NCBI RefSeq assembly: GCF_000010785.1
Contig: NC_013799.1
Span: 124,001 to 188,000 of the forward strand
DNA: 64,000 nt
Source: Hydrogenobacter thermophilus TK-6
GTDB taxonomy: Bacteria > Aquificota > Aquificia > Aquificales > Aquificaceae
Direction: 5' to 3'
A program made the position numbers and the translations under genes. This document shows positions 16,804 to 27,000 of this stretch, piece after piece (position 1 is the stretch's first letter; each line of letters starts with the position of its first letter). The notes under the pieces are model-generated. The model saw only the letters and a program-made list of their open reading frames with translations. It was not told where the DNA came from and searched no databases.

Positions 16804-18903
16804 ATGCACACAGCTGCTGAAAAACTCAAGGTTGAGGGGCTTTTAAAATTCTTTGAAGGTGAGGATAGAGAGAAGGTAAGGAAGGCTATAGATTTTATTG
16901 AGGAAAGACACGAGCATCAAGTTAGAGCTTCTGGCGAGCCTTACATTATGCACCCCATAGAGGTAGCCATCACCTTAGCAGAAATGGGTCTTGACGCAGA
17001 TACCATAGTAGCAGCTCTTTTGCACGATGTTTTAGAAGACACACCCACCACTTACCAAGAGCTAAAAGAGAAATTTGGTCAAGGGGTGGCGGATATAGTG
17101 CAGGGCGTTACCAAGCTTGGAAAGTTTGAGTTTAAAGATATGGAGAGGCAGAAGGCAGAAAATTACAGAAAGCTACTTTTGGCTACCGCCAAGGACCTGA
17201 GGGTTATACTCGTCAAGCTTGCGGATAGATTGCACAACATGAAAACCCTTGGATATCTCAGAAAGGATAAGCAGGTGAGAATAGCAAAGGAGACCCTTGA
17301 GATATATGTACCCATAGCCAACAGATTGGGCGTTTGGAAGATAAAGACGGAGCTTGAGGACCTGTGCTTTATGTATCTGTATCCTGCTGAGTACGAGAGG
17401 GTAAAGAATTTTGTAGGCAGGAGTAAGAAGGACCTGGAGGAATATCTTAAAAGGAGCTTTATTCCCAAGCTAAAAGAAGCTCTTAGAACATTTAACATAG
17501 ACGCACACATTATGTACAGACCTAAGCACCTTTACGGTATATGGCAGAAGACAGTCAGAAAAGGCATAAAGCTGGAGGATGTTCACGATGTGTTAGGTGT
17601 TAGGGTGATACTAAGCACACCTCAGGAGTGCTATCTGGTACTGGGTATAATACACAGCACTTTTAAGCCTGTGCCGGGTAAATTTGACGACTATATATCC
17701 CTTCCCAAACCCAACCTCTACCAGTCCCTTCACACCGCAGTAATAGGTCCTAAAGGGAGAATGGTGGAGGTGCAGATACGCACTTGGGAGATGCACGAAA
17801 GAGCAGAGAAGGGCATAGCAGCTCACTGGGCTTACAAAGAGGGGAAGACTCTAAAAGATAACAGCATTTACGCCTGGCTAAAGAGCTTGGTGGAGAGCAT
17901 TCAAGGTAGCAAAAACCCACAAGAACTTATAGAGAACATGAAGATGGAGCTTTTCTCCGAGGAGGTGTTTGTGTTTACTCCCAAGGGAGACCTTCTGGTG
18001 CTTCCCAAAGGTGCCACACCTGTTGATTTTGCCTATCACATACACACGGATATAGGAAATCAATGTGCAGGTGCAAAGGTAAACGGCAGGATAGTTTCTT
18101 TAAACTACAAGCTTCAAAACGGTGATATGGTGGAGATCATCACAAATCCCAGCAGAAGACCTAATCCCGAGTGGCTCAAATTCGTTGTGACCTCAAAGGC
18201 AAAGAACAAGATAAAGGCGTACCTAAGACAGCTGGAAAAGGAGAGATACCTTCAGGAAGGAAGGCAGATACTGGATAAAATAACCTACAAGCTGGAACTC
18301 TCTAAGGAAGCCATCCTTGAAAAGCTATTGCAAGAGATTGGCTTTAAAAGTGAGGAAGATCTTTTGGTAGCAGTAGGTAGCGGTAAAGTAAGCAAGGAAA
18401 AGATATACTCCCTCTTTCAGCAAAAGATAAAGGAAAAGCATAAAGAGGAGAGGAAAGAAGACCTGCTTATCATAGATGGCTTGGGAAGCGTTCTTCACTC
18501 GGTTGGTACTTGCTGTCTTCCCATACCGGGTGAGGAGGTTTACGGTGTGATAACCAGAGGAAGAGGTGTAGTTGTCCACTCAAAGCTGTGTCCAAACTTA
18601 CAGTACATACAGAGGAATCTGCCTGAAAAAGTAATTCCTGTAGTGTGGAGAGTATCAGGTGGAAAGCATCCAGTTAGGATCAGGGTGGTGGTAAAGGATA
18701 AAGTGGGTGTGCTGGCGGAGATCACATCCAGCATCTCTAAGGTTGGAGCTAATATACTGGAGGCAAAAACCAAAAGTACCAGCACAGGTAAAGCCTTTAT
18801 GGAGTTTTTAGTAGAGGTAAGCAATTATGCGGAGTTTTTGAGACTCTTAGATACCATAAGGTCTGTTGAAGGAGTAGAGATATGCGAGAGGGTCTTTTCC
18901 TGA
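16804..18903 (+). CDS. rel: Bifunctional (p)ppGpp synthetase/hydrolase (RelA/SpoT family)
   Basis: The 699-residue protein is a long RSH enzyme. The hydrolase HD domain is intact (GEPYIMHPIEV and AALLHDVLEDT, residues about 45-80). The synthetase domain follows (about 240-350, with YQSLHTAV and HWAYKEG), then TGS (VFTPKGDLLVLPKGATPVDFAY) and a C-terminal ACT domain. It controls the stringent response through (p)ppGpp. It is transcribed divergently from mreB with 48 bp between the starts. No Shine-Dalgarno sequence is obvious. The amidohydrolase ATG follows 16 bp after its stop. Confidence 0.95.
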   Translation: MHTAAEKLKVEGLLKFFEGEDREKVRKAIDFIEERHEHQVRASGEPYIMHPIEVAITLAEMGLDADTIVAALLHDVLEDTPTTYQELKEKFGQGVADIVQGVTKLGKFEFKDMERQKAENYRKLLLATAKDLRVILVKLADRLHNMKTLGYLRKDKQVRIAKETLEIYVPIANRLGVWKIKTELEDLCFMYLYPAEYERVKNFVGRSKKDLEEYLKRSFIPKLKEALRTFNIDAHIMYRPKHLYGIWQKTVRKGIKLEDVHDVLGVRVILSTPQECYLVLGIIHSTFKPVPGKFDDYISLPKPNLYQSLHTAVIGPKGRMVEVQIRTWEMHERAEKGIAAHWAYKEGKTLKDNSIYAWLKSLVESIQGSKNPQELIENMKMELFSEEVFVFTPKGDLLVLPKGATPVDFAYHIHTDIGNQCAGAKVNGRIVSLNYKLQNGDMVEIITNPSRRPNPEWLKFVVTSKAKNKIKAYLRQLEKERYLQEGRQILDKITYKLELSKEAILEKLLQEIGFKSEEDLLVAVGSGKVSKEKIYSLFQQKIKEKHKEERKEDLLIIDGLGSVLHSVGTCCLPIPGEEVYGVITRGRGVVVHSKLCPNLQYIQRNLPEKVIPVVWRVSGGKHPVRIRVVVKDKVGVLAEITSSISKVGANILEAKTKSTSTGKAFMEFLVEVSNYAEFLRLLDTIRSVEGVEICERVFS

Positions 18904-18910
18904 GTTATTA

Positions 18911-18916
18911 TATAAT
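18911..18916 (+). promoter_or_regulatory. TATAAT box just before the amidohydrolase ATG
   Basis: TATAAT at 18911-18916, or the overlapping TATTAT at 18906-18911, lies 3-8 nt before the ATG at 18920, within the 16-bp gap after rel. No ribosome-binding site is present. It may drive a leaderless transcript, but the spacing is shorter than at the other cases. Confidence 0.3.
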
Positions 18917-18919
18917 TCC

Positions 18920-20218
18920 ATGTTAGACATCCTTATAAAGCAAGCCATCGTCCCGGATAGAGGAATTTTTGACATAGCCATAAAGGAAGGCAGGATAATA
19001 AGAATAGAAAGGGATATAAAGGAAGAAGCCAGACATACCATAAGAGCCGATGGCAAGATAGCCATACCCTCCTTTGCCAACATGCACACGCACATCTCCA
19101 TGAGCCTTTTGCGCGGCATAGGCTCAGACCTTACGCTCATGGACTGGCTCCAGAAGGTTATATGGGTGTTGGAGGCTGAGTTTGTATCGCCAGAGTTCGT
19201 AAGGGACGGTGCGCTCCTTGGCATAGCGGAGAGCATCATGTCGGGCACAACTCTTCTTATGGATATGTACTTTTTTGAAGAGGCTGTAGCACAGGTGGCA
19301 CTTTCCGCAGGCATAAGGGTAGGTTTGGGTTTTGGCATCCTTGATTTTCCAACAAAGGTGGCATCAGGTCCAGAGGAATATCTAAAAAGGGCTGAGGAGT
19401 TTATAAAAACCTTCAAAGGTGAGGAGCTTGTTTTTCCCGTTCTGTGTCCGCACGCTCCTTACACATGCTCACCTACAACCCTCTTAAAAGTGAAAGAGCT
19501 CGCAGAAAGGGAAGGAGTACTTATACATACGCATGTGGCAGAGACCAAGTCCGAGGTGGAAGGCGTAAAGGAAAAGTACGGAAAAACTCCCGTAAAGCAC
19601 CTTGAATCTCTTGGATTTGTCTCAGACAGGGTGCTTATGGCACATATGGTCTGGCTTGACGAGGAGGAGAAAGCCATAGTTAAAGAGAGAGGTGCCAAAG
19701 TGCTTCACTGTCCGGAGAGCAATCTCAAGCTTGCTTCTGGTATAGCACCGGTATGGGAGTACATAAGTATGGGAATACATGTGTGCTTGGGAACAGATGG
19801 GCCTGCCTCCAACGATAACTTGGACATGCTGGAAGAAATGTCGCTGATGGCAAAGCTTCAAAAAGGCTACAGCTTATCAGCAAAAGCCATGGATGCAAGA
19901 ACAGCCTTAAAGATAGCAACCGAAAATGGGTTTTTAGCTTGTGGAATAAAGGCTGGCAAGATAGAAGAGGGCTACGAAGCAGACCTTATACTTATAGACA
20001 CACAAAAGCCTCACCTTCAACCCCTTTATGACCCAGTGGCTCAGATAGTTTACTCTGCAAAATCATCCGATATAGACACGGTTATATGCAGAGGTAAAGT
20101 AATTATGGAAAGAAGAGAGCTAAAAACTATAGATATGGAGGAGCTTTTGCACATAGCCAAAAAGTGGAGGGAAAAAATCACAGGCTTTATGAGGGAGAAA
20201 AATATGTTATATTTTTAG
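18920..20218 (+). CDS. Amidohydrolase, probable 5-methylthioadenosine/S-adenosylhomocysteine deaminase
   Basis: The 432-residue protein has the metal-dependent amidohydrolase layout: NMHTHISMSLLRG (HxH metal ligands), the later His in CPHAPYTCSP, HTHVAET, and GTDGPASNDNLDM with the metal-binding Asp. This matches the MtaD/SsnA-like deaminases that act on MTA, SAH or adenosine; substrate choice cannot be read from sequence. Start and stop are clean. It heads a plus-strand run with a small unknown gene, dapB and archease. Confidence 0.85.
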   Translation: MLDILIKQAIVPDRGIFDIAIKEGRIIRIERDIKEEARHTIRADGKIAIPSFANMHTHISMSLLRGIGSDLTLMDWLQKVIWVLEAEFVSPEFVRDGALLGIAESIMSGTTLLMDMYFFEEAVAQVALSAGIRVGLGFGILDFPTKVASGPEEYLKRAEEFIKTFKGEELVFPVLCPHAPYTCSPTTLLKVKELAEREGVLIHTHVAETKSEVEGVKEKYGKTPVKHLESLGFVSDRVLMAHMVWLDEEEKAIVKERGAKVLHCPESNLKLASGIAPVWEYISMGIHVCLGTDGPASNDNLDMLEEMSLMAKLQKGYSLSAKAMDARTALKIATENGFLACGIKAGKIEEGYEADLILIDTQKPHLQPLYDPVAQIVYSAKSSDIDTVICRGKVIMERRELKTIDMEELLHIAKKWREKITGFMREKNMLYF

Positions 20219-20243
20219 TGAAAATCTTGGTAAGGAGAGTATC

Positions 20244-20495
20244 ATGGAAGAACAAATGTACGCAGTCCCTTTCAGTTTAGTAGGTTTTTTCTTCACCAGC
20301 AAGCCCATTGAGCAGAGCATCAGGAGCGATCTTACACCAGAAGAAATGGAAAAACTTCAGGAGATACTTGCCCGCTTCCTCTTTACTGAGGACATAAAGA
20401 TAGCCCTCTATCCTTCTGTGGTACCACCCGATCAGGCAGAGGAAGCTCTCGAAGAGCTTGAAGATATGATGTTTGGAGAGGGTGAGGAGGAATGA
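20244..20495 (+). CDS. Small acidic protein, function unknown
   Basis: The 83-residue ORF has a good ribosome-binding site (AAGGAGAG) before its ATG and overlaps dapB by 4 bp (ATGA), which supports it as a real gene. It has no membrane helix. The C-terminal 25 residues are very acidic (EEALEELEDMMFGEGEEE). I do not recognise a family. Its position with dapB and the amidohydrolase suggests only co-expression. Confidence 0.7.
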   Translation: MEEQMYAVPFSLVGFFFTSKPIEQSIRSDLTPEEMEKLQEILARFLFTEDIKIALYPSVVPPDQAEEALEELEDMMFGEGEEE

Positions 20496-21295
20496 CTAAA
20501 GCGGTACTCTGCGGTGCGCTTGGAAGGATGGGAAGAACCATCCTAAGGCTATCCCTTGAGTACTCAGATTTTGAAATAGTAGCAGGTGTAGAGCACCCAG
20601 ATTGCGTAAGAAGCACCGATTTGGGGGAGGCATCAGGAATACCTGAACTCAGAGGGAAGGTTTTGACCTCAAGGTTGGAAGAAGTGGTGTCTCTTTGCCA
20701 TGTGGTGATTGAGTTTTCTGGAAATACTTCTGCTGCAGTATCTCATACTAAGATAGCTTCTTTGGCTGGCAAAGCTGCAGTAGTAGGAACCACAGGCTTT
20801 TCTGAAGAGGAAATGAAAGAGATGGAGGAGTGCTCCCAAAATGCTCCTCTTTTGATCTCCCCCAACATGAGCTTGGGCGTTAATCTTCTTTTCAAGCTGG
20901 TACAGATATCGGTAAAAGCTCTCAAAGACAAAAACTTTGATATGGAAATATCGGAGATACACCACAGGTTTAAAAAGGATGCACCAAGCGGTACTGCTCT
21001 AAAACTTGCAAGCATAGTGGCGCAGGAGCTGGGAGTACCTCTAAAGGACCATGCAGTTTTTGGAAGGAAGGACATTCAACCGAGAAAGGATAAAGACATA
21101 GGCGTTTTTGCTATAAGAGGTGGGGATGTGGTGGGAGATCACACCGTTTACTTGCTTGGCTTTGGAGAGAGGATAGAGCTAACTCATAGGGCAACATCAA
21201 GAGATACCTTTGCAAAGGGTGCTATAGAAGCTTCCAGATGGATAAAGGACAAACCACCAGGACTTTACTCCATGTTTGATGTGCTTGGACTATGA
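20492..21295 (+). CDS. dapB: 4-hydroxy-tetrahydrodipicolinate reductase (DapB)
   Basis: The 267-residue enzyme reduces the dapA product to tetrahydrodipicolinate for lysine and peptidoglycan synthesis. The NAD(P)-binding loop AVLCGALGRMGRTILRL opens the protein. The catalytic/substrate motif EISEIHHRFKKDAPSGTALKLA, near residue 150, is the family signature. The length is normal. It overlaps the preceding small ORF (4 bp) and archease (ATGA at 21292). Confidence 0.95.
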   Translation: MTKAVLCGALGRMGRTILRLSLEYSDFEIVAGVEHPDCVRSTDLGEASGIPELRGKVLTSRLEEVVSLCHVVIEFSGNTSAAVSHTKIASLAGKAAVVGTTGFSEEEMKEMEECSQNAPLLISPNMSLGVNLLFKLVQISVKALKDKNFDMEISEIHHRFKKDAPSGTALKLASIVAQELGVPLKDHAVFGRKDIQPRKDKDIGVFAIRGGDVVGDHTVYLLGFGERIELTHRATSRDTFAKGAIEASRWIKDKPPGLYSMFDVLGL

Positions 21296-21708
21296 GCTTT
21301 TATGAAGTTATAGAAGACATCACAGCGGATGCTGGTGTGCGGGTAAGGGCAAAAACCCTTGAAGAGCTAATATGTAAAGCTATACTTGCCACCTTCAATG
21401 AAATGACGGATATAGACACAGTAGAAAGCAGAGAAAGTTATATCCTTGAAGTGCACGCTAATTTTCCCTATTTACTGGTAGATATAATAAATGAAGCTAT
21501 AGTTTTGCACGAAACTAAAAAGTTTGTAGCTTCCAAGTGTCATGTGCTGGAGCTTTCAGAGAAGCACATAAAAGTTAAACTCATGGGAGATAAGTTTGAT
21601 CCCGAAAAGAACGAATCTAAGTTGGTCATAAAAGCGGCAACCTACCACAGACTAAAGGTGGAAAAAACCTCAGAGGGATACATGGCGGAGGTGATCTTTG
21701 ATATTTAA
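21292..21708 (+). CDS. Archease
   Basis: The 138-residue protein matches the archease family: an N-terminal EVIEDITADAGVRVRAKTLEELI block, a central PYLLVDIINEAI, and the C-terminal KAATYHRLKVEK motif before a terminal EVIFDI. Archease activates the RNA ligase RtcB, normally used in tRNA splicing or RNA repair. No rtcB gene is in the window. The stop overlaps the stop of the antisense PIWI-like gene (TTAA at 21705-21708). Confidence 0.85.
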   Translation: MSFYEVIEDITADAGVRVRAKTLEELICKAILATFNEMTDIDTVESRESYILEVHANFPYLLVDIINEAIVLHETKKFVASKCHVLELSEKHIKVKLMGDKFDPEKNESKLVIKAATYHRLKVEKTSEGYMAEVIFDI

Positions 21709-24047
21709 CCTAAGTTCTTATCCGCTGGAATTTTGCTTATGAGGTATATCATCTCATAAAGTACTGCGTTCAGAGGTATCTGGTACTCTCCTTGATTCCT
21801 CCTGATTTTCAGATAAAGACTTTTGCGCTTTTGCCAAAGGTCCAGCTTGCTATAGGGAGATTGAAAAGATTCGCTCTCATACTGAGATAGAGCCAGAAGG
21901 GTAAAAAGAAATAGATTTCTACGCTCCGAATAAACATCATCCCTCTCCCATCCCAGACCATCGGTAGAAAACACCTGAAGCGAAGAGTGATAGAAAAATT
22001 CCCCATCATCTAATCTAAACCTACTCTCATCTTTAATATCAGCTGGCTTTATAGCTAAGCTAACCTTATTACTCTCTTTGCTAATTCCTAAGCTTTCCTT
22101 TAGCTTCTCAAACTCGCTGGTGTATATAACAAAACAATCTTCTTGAGCCTTGTCGGATATGTATGCGGTTGGAAGCTCAGAATACTCTACAAATAAACTT
22201 TTGGACTTTATATTACTGCTCTCTCCGGATTTACTTATTATCTCATTCATGTAAGAGTCTTCCCAAGCACCTGCGGTTATAAAGCAGAACTTAGTCTCCC
22301 CATCTTTCGCTTTTTCCTCTATCCACCTTCTGAACTTGTCAGCCTCAAAGTCCAAGCCACCCGTGAGGACAAGGTATTTATCCTCCAATTCCACCGTTGC
22401 CCTATTTCCATTCACACTGATCTTGTATATCTCATAAAGGAAGTGCCTGTAAGCTTTCTGAGTAGGATCTCCCCTTCTGTAGCAAAATCCTGTAGAAGGT
22501 TTTTCAAGAACGGCAAAAACATTCAGTTGGGTTGGGAGATTGAATCCTTCAAACTCAAACTCCAAAGTCTTTAAATCCTTCAAAAGGCTAATGAATAGGT
22601 TTTTATATACGCCTTGCACCTCTTTTTCCTTTATCTTCCCTTCAGAAAAACCACAGAAAAGATTTATAGTAGTCTTATTTAGCGTTTGCACAGGCAAGCT
22701 AAAAAACTCGTAAATGAAGTTAAAAGCATCCCAGAAAGAATAACCTCCGCCATCTTCTCTTATATCCGTATCAAGCAAGAGTAAAATGCCCACAGGATTC
22801 TTATTTTGCATAACATCAACGAAACCCTTCAACCTGCAGTTGAAATACGCAAGGTTAAACAGAAGTTCAAAAGAGTCCTGGTGCAGAAGGTTTGAGAAGT
22901 TCATGTTCTTCAATTTATCAAAGTCCGGTATCAACCCATCTATTGGGAGTGATCTTTCAATTTTGATGCCTATGTTGCCTGTGAATCTGCTAAACGCTTT
23001 AGCAGACTTCTCCAAGCCTTCTTTGAACTTTTCAACTTTACTCTCTACACCTTTCTCATAAAAAATATAAAGACTTATCTCCTTATTGGGAACTCTGAAA
23101 CTGCCGTAGCTGACCCAACCTTCCTCACGCATCTGTTTTTTCACAAAGCTACCTATAGCCTTCTTTTCTTCTCCTTTAATAATATCCTTCAATAGCTCCT
23201 TCCAATCTTGGCGAAGCTTCCTCAGGAATTTTTCATTAAAAGCCTTTTCCAATACCTTTTTAAGCTCCTCTTCTGTGATACCTTCCTTTTTAAAAGCATA
23301 CAGAAGATCCTCCCAGATAACTTTTTCCTGCTTTAGCTCTTCTATAAGGTCTTCAGCTTTTGTTTTCCTCTCAAAAAGCCTTGCTCTGCTTACCAAATAC
23401 GCATCTTCAAAAATCTTGAAATCAAAGGGTGCAAGATAACTAAACAGCTTAAAAATGGAAGGTTTTTTAAAATCCTCGGGTGCAAGATAGGTTTTTATTA
23501 TATACCCTATCTGTGCAACTTTTGAAAGATACTCCTTTATCTCCCCATCTTCTGTTTTATTTTTCCATATGTCTATAAGATCTTCTCTACCTTTCCATAC
23601 ACTCTCCTTGGTAATATCTTCCCCTTGAGCTTCCAAGATTCTCAAGAAAGCAAGTCCAGAACTTTTTTCTATTTGGCTGGCAATTGACACAACACCTTCC
23701 GCAAGACGGAATATCTTATCCTTCCTGAACCTTTCAAAAACAGCCTCTCTTTCCTTTCTGAAAAGCTCCCGAGGTTTTAACCATATTACTCTGTCCTTCT
23801 TATAGATAGCTTCTCCTTGCAGAGAAAAATCTACCTTTTCCAAAAATTCCTTAAACATCTTTTTGCATTCTTCCAGTTTGTCTTTTTTCTTTATAATCTT
23901 GTATAGAAGTTTTGAAAGACTCTCTGCGTAATTTTCATCACCACACCAAAAGACACCGCCATACAGAAAGCCATTCTCAGAAACTCGCAAGCCTTTCGCA
24001 AAGTATTCCATACAACTAGGCGTTTCCTTACCCCTTATCTCCACCAT
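21705..24047 (-). CDS. Candidate MID-PIWI (Argonaute-like) protein with degenerate active site
   Basis: I do not recognise this 780-residue protein with certainty. The first 310 residues are helical and highly charged. From about residue 318 the pattern resembles an Argonaute MID-PIWI half: FRVPNKEISLYIFYEKG and a Rossmann-like GILLLLDTD (420-428). YSFWDAFNFIYEFFSLPVQTL (436-456) looks like the MID helix followed by the 'gip.Q' strand. A helical YKNLFISLLK and strand LNVFAVLEK (508-516) come next, and a C-terminal helix (761-773) follows QIPLN. The first catalytic Asp position would be Glu515 and no RDG-type motif is visible, so slicing is unlikely. Its start overlaps the helicase stop by 20 bp. 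A relation to the pPIWI-RE family is possible but unproven; a CRISPR Cas8-like protein is an alternative. Confidence 0.45.
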   Translation of the reverse strand: MVEIRGKETPSCMEYFAKGLRVSENGFLYGGVFWCGDENYAESLSKLLYKIIKKKDKLEECKKMFKEFLEKVDFSLQGEAIYKKDRVIWLKPRELFRKEREAVFERFRKDKIFRLAEGVVSIASQIEKSSGLAFLRILEAQGEDITKESVWKGREDLIDIWKNKTEDGEIKEYLSKVAQIGYIIKTYLAPEDFKKPSIFKLFSYLAPFDFKIFEDAYLVSRARLFERKTKAEDLIEELKQEKVIWEDLLYAFKKEGITEEELKKVLEKAFNEKFLRKLRQDWKELLKDIIKGEEKKAIGSFVKKQMREEGWVSYGSFRVPNKEISLYIFYEKGVESKVEKFKEGLEKSAKAFSRFTGNIGIKIERSLPIDGLIPDFDKLKNMNFSNLLHQDSFELLFNLAYFNCRLKGFVDVMQNKNPVGILLLLDTDIREDGGGYSFWDAFNFIYEFFSLPVQTLNKTTINLFCGFSEGKIKEKEVQGVYKNLFISLLKDLKTLEFEFEGFNLPTQLNVFAVLEKPSTGFCYRRGDPTQKAYRHFLYEIYKISVNGNRATVELEDKYLVLTGGLDFEADKFRRWIEEKAKDGETKFCFITAGAWEDSYMNEIISKSGESSNIKSKSLFVEYSELPTAYISDKAQEDCFVIYTSEFEKLKESLGISKESNKVSLAIKPADIKDESRFRLDDGEFFYHSSLQVFSTDGLGWERDDVYSERRNLFLFTLLALSQYESESFQSPYSKLDLWQKRKSLYLKIRRNQGEYQIPLNAVLYEMIYLISKIPADKNLG

Positions 24048-27000
24048 TCCTCTCCTCCAGAAGGTACTTTATAAATTCTATAGGAAATTTAACAAACCTT
24101 CCACTCAAAACCTCTTTATAAGGATACTCCTCTCCTAAAGGTATACAAGCATACTCCCTATCTTGCTCTCCGTTAAAGCAGTAAGTTCTTGGTTTCTCGC
24201 TTCCCAGCAGAGTTTCCGCCTTCCCCCTTCCTATACGCTTATCAATAGTAAACCCAAGCAATTCATTGATTTTTAAGAAGTGCTTAACCAAAACAATTGA
24301 ATAAATGGGTACCAAAACAGGCAGTGCGCTCTCTTGGACTGGTAGGAAGCTATTTATTATTTCTTCAATATCCTCGGTTTTTTCTGGATTATGCTCTTCT
24401 AATTTTTCTTTTACCTTATAAAAAAGACTTTTTGCCCGACCTCTGCTTTCGTTATCAAATCCAAACCTTACCCTTTGGTTGTTGAAGAGTATATAAGGAT
24501 GATAATACTCCATCTCTTTATCAAAGCTTATATCTACAACTGAGACATAAAGAGCTTCGGTTAGCACTTCTATGAGAATTAGTATATTTTTCTTTATCTC
24601 ATCATCCTTCTCTAATTCCAATATGTCATTCAGAAAACTAAGGCATCCTTCTATTTCTGATATCTTGTTGGGAATGTATACGCTTTTATACTGCTCGCCC
24701 AAAGGCACCAATACTTTGCTTTTTTCTTCTGGAGTTTTTATAAACTGGGTTATTATCTGAGTAATGACATCATCAAGGTAGATTTTTTCTCGTAGATTTA
24801 TCTTTTCGTTAAGAAGTCTAATAAGGTCCTTATGTATAGTATCTTCTTCAAGGTAGGCGATGTTTTCATTTTTTGTTGGATAAACTAAGTAGATGAGGTG
24901 TATGGTCTTGGGCTCTGATTCTGTTTTTTTGTCTCCTCTTGCTCTGGATACGGCTTGTATTAGCTCTACCATATTCTTTTCAATCCCCCAATCGTATATG
25001 ACTGTGTATATGTGATTTACAGGCTTGTGTGGTCTTGATAGGTCTATGCCTCTTGATATAGCGGATGTGGAGAGTATGATATCTTGATTACCTTCGTTTA
25101 TTTCCCTTTGGCTTCTTTTGGAATTGGCAGTGGCTACCATAGAGCTAAAGCCTTTTCCTTCTAAGAGTTCTCTAAGACGAGCTATATGTCCTCTGTTCTG
25201 GACAAATACTAAAGCTGTGCTTTCTTCTTTGTAATTTTTGAAGGTTTTTTCTATATACTCTGCGATTTTTTTATTTATAAGCTCATCTTCTGGTTTTTTC
25301 TTTAATTTCACTTCTTCCTCTGACAAAAATATAAACTTCTTTACCAGATTTATCCGAGGGGAGGGATATCCGTGCTTTGCGCTAACATAAACTTTTATAT
25401 CTCTTTCTTTAAAAACATTTCCAGAACTGTATTCGCAAAGTATAGTAGCATCTGGCATAACCTGAAACTCTTTGTACTCTTCCAAAAGTTTTTCCAAAAG
25501 TGGCGGTGCAAAGCCGTTGGCATCAAAAAGGTAAAGATTGACTCTGCCTCCTTCTTTTTTTACATAATTCAGAATTTTGAAAAACTCTTCTATCGCAAAC
25601 AGTCCGTTGTTGTGTCCAAAAAACTCATCAAGTATAAAGTGAAAAGTGTATTGATTTATTATCCTTTTACTGAGTAGCTCTTTTAAGTATTCTGCTGTGC
25701 TATCTTTATAAAGAGTTCCTACTATAGCTTGCTGTGTAGCAAAAGCCCATATAAAGTTGTGATCTTTTGTAGTTAATTCTCTTATTTTCTCTACTGTTTT
25801 TTTAAGTATGCCTGCATTATCTTTGGGCAAGTCCTTATAGGTATCTCCAATGTTTCTAACCCATTCATTGTCTTTTTTGGCGCTTTTCTCATAAACTATC
25901 TCTATTTTATATTGATCTTTGAGTTTTCTTAGTTCTTTTTGCTCTCTATCCAGGAGTATCTTCCTGGTTGCCATATAAAGGATTATGTGTTTTCCTTCCA
26001 TCTGAAGAATCTTTTTCCTTGTTTGGGTGGTTTTTCCGCTTCCTGCTGAGTGAAACAGACATACTGCCTTTACTGGGTCAGGGTCCATAAAAAACCTGTC
26101 AAGGACTTTACTCACATGCTCCCTTGAGGCATATATGCTATCTGGAGATAATACAGTTTCTTGTTTTTCTCTAACTTTTATCTGTTGTTTTAAGTTTTCT
26201 ATCTCCTTTGGTATCTCTTCCCTTAATCTTTCTATTCTCGCAAGAGATGGGCTCTCTACCTGCTTATATTCTAATTCCAGTCGTCTTATCCTGTCATATA
26301 GGCTGATAATTTTTTCCCTGTATTGACTGAGGTCCTCCCCTCTCAGGTAAAATCTCGCTATAAAGGGTTCCGCAAGCGGGTAGAGTAAGGATAAACACAC
26401 CTCCTTTATGTCTTCTGGTTTCTCTTTGTGCAGGTAATCTACTGCATAAGAGACCACCTGCAGAAAGCCCTTTAGCTCAGGTGAGGCTTCTTGCAAAGAA
26501 AGCAATTCATCTTCCAGCAGAGTTAAGCTTTTCAAAAAGCCCTCAAAGGTTAGCTCACCCAGAGCTAAATTCACAGGAAGTCCGTAGTTCCTAAATGGTA
26601 TAGCTACCTTTTGTTGGGTTATTTGTTTGGTTATTATATCGGTAAGCTGGGAACGAACTCCGCTTAGCTTAAAGTCAGCCACATAGAGAGTTTTGTTGCT
26701 CTTAAAAATCAGGTCCGCATTGTAGTATACACCTGCCTGTGAGCTTTCTTCACCTATGGTATACTTGATTAGCTCTAAGTCTCCAAAGCTCAGCCCATAA
26801 AAGTATCCTTCATAGTAGCCTACCAGAAACACAAAGAGTAAATGAGTTTTATGATCATCTTGCAGGCCAAGCTCTCTTAACTCCTCTGGCTGTTCAACTT
26901 TTGGATCAAAGGGAATGTTTCTTTCAAGAAGCTCCCAGATGTATTCAAGCTCTTGAAAGTGTTCATGTATAAACTCCTGCTTTAGTTTTTCAAACACCTG

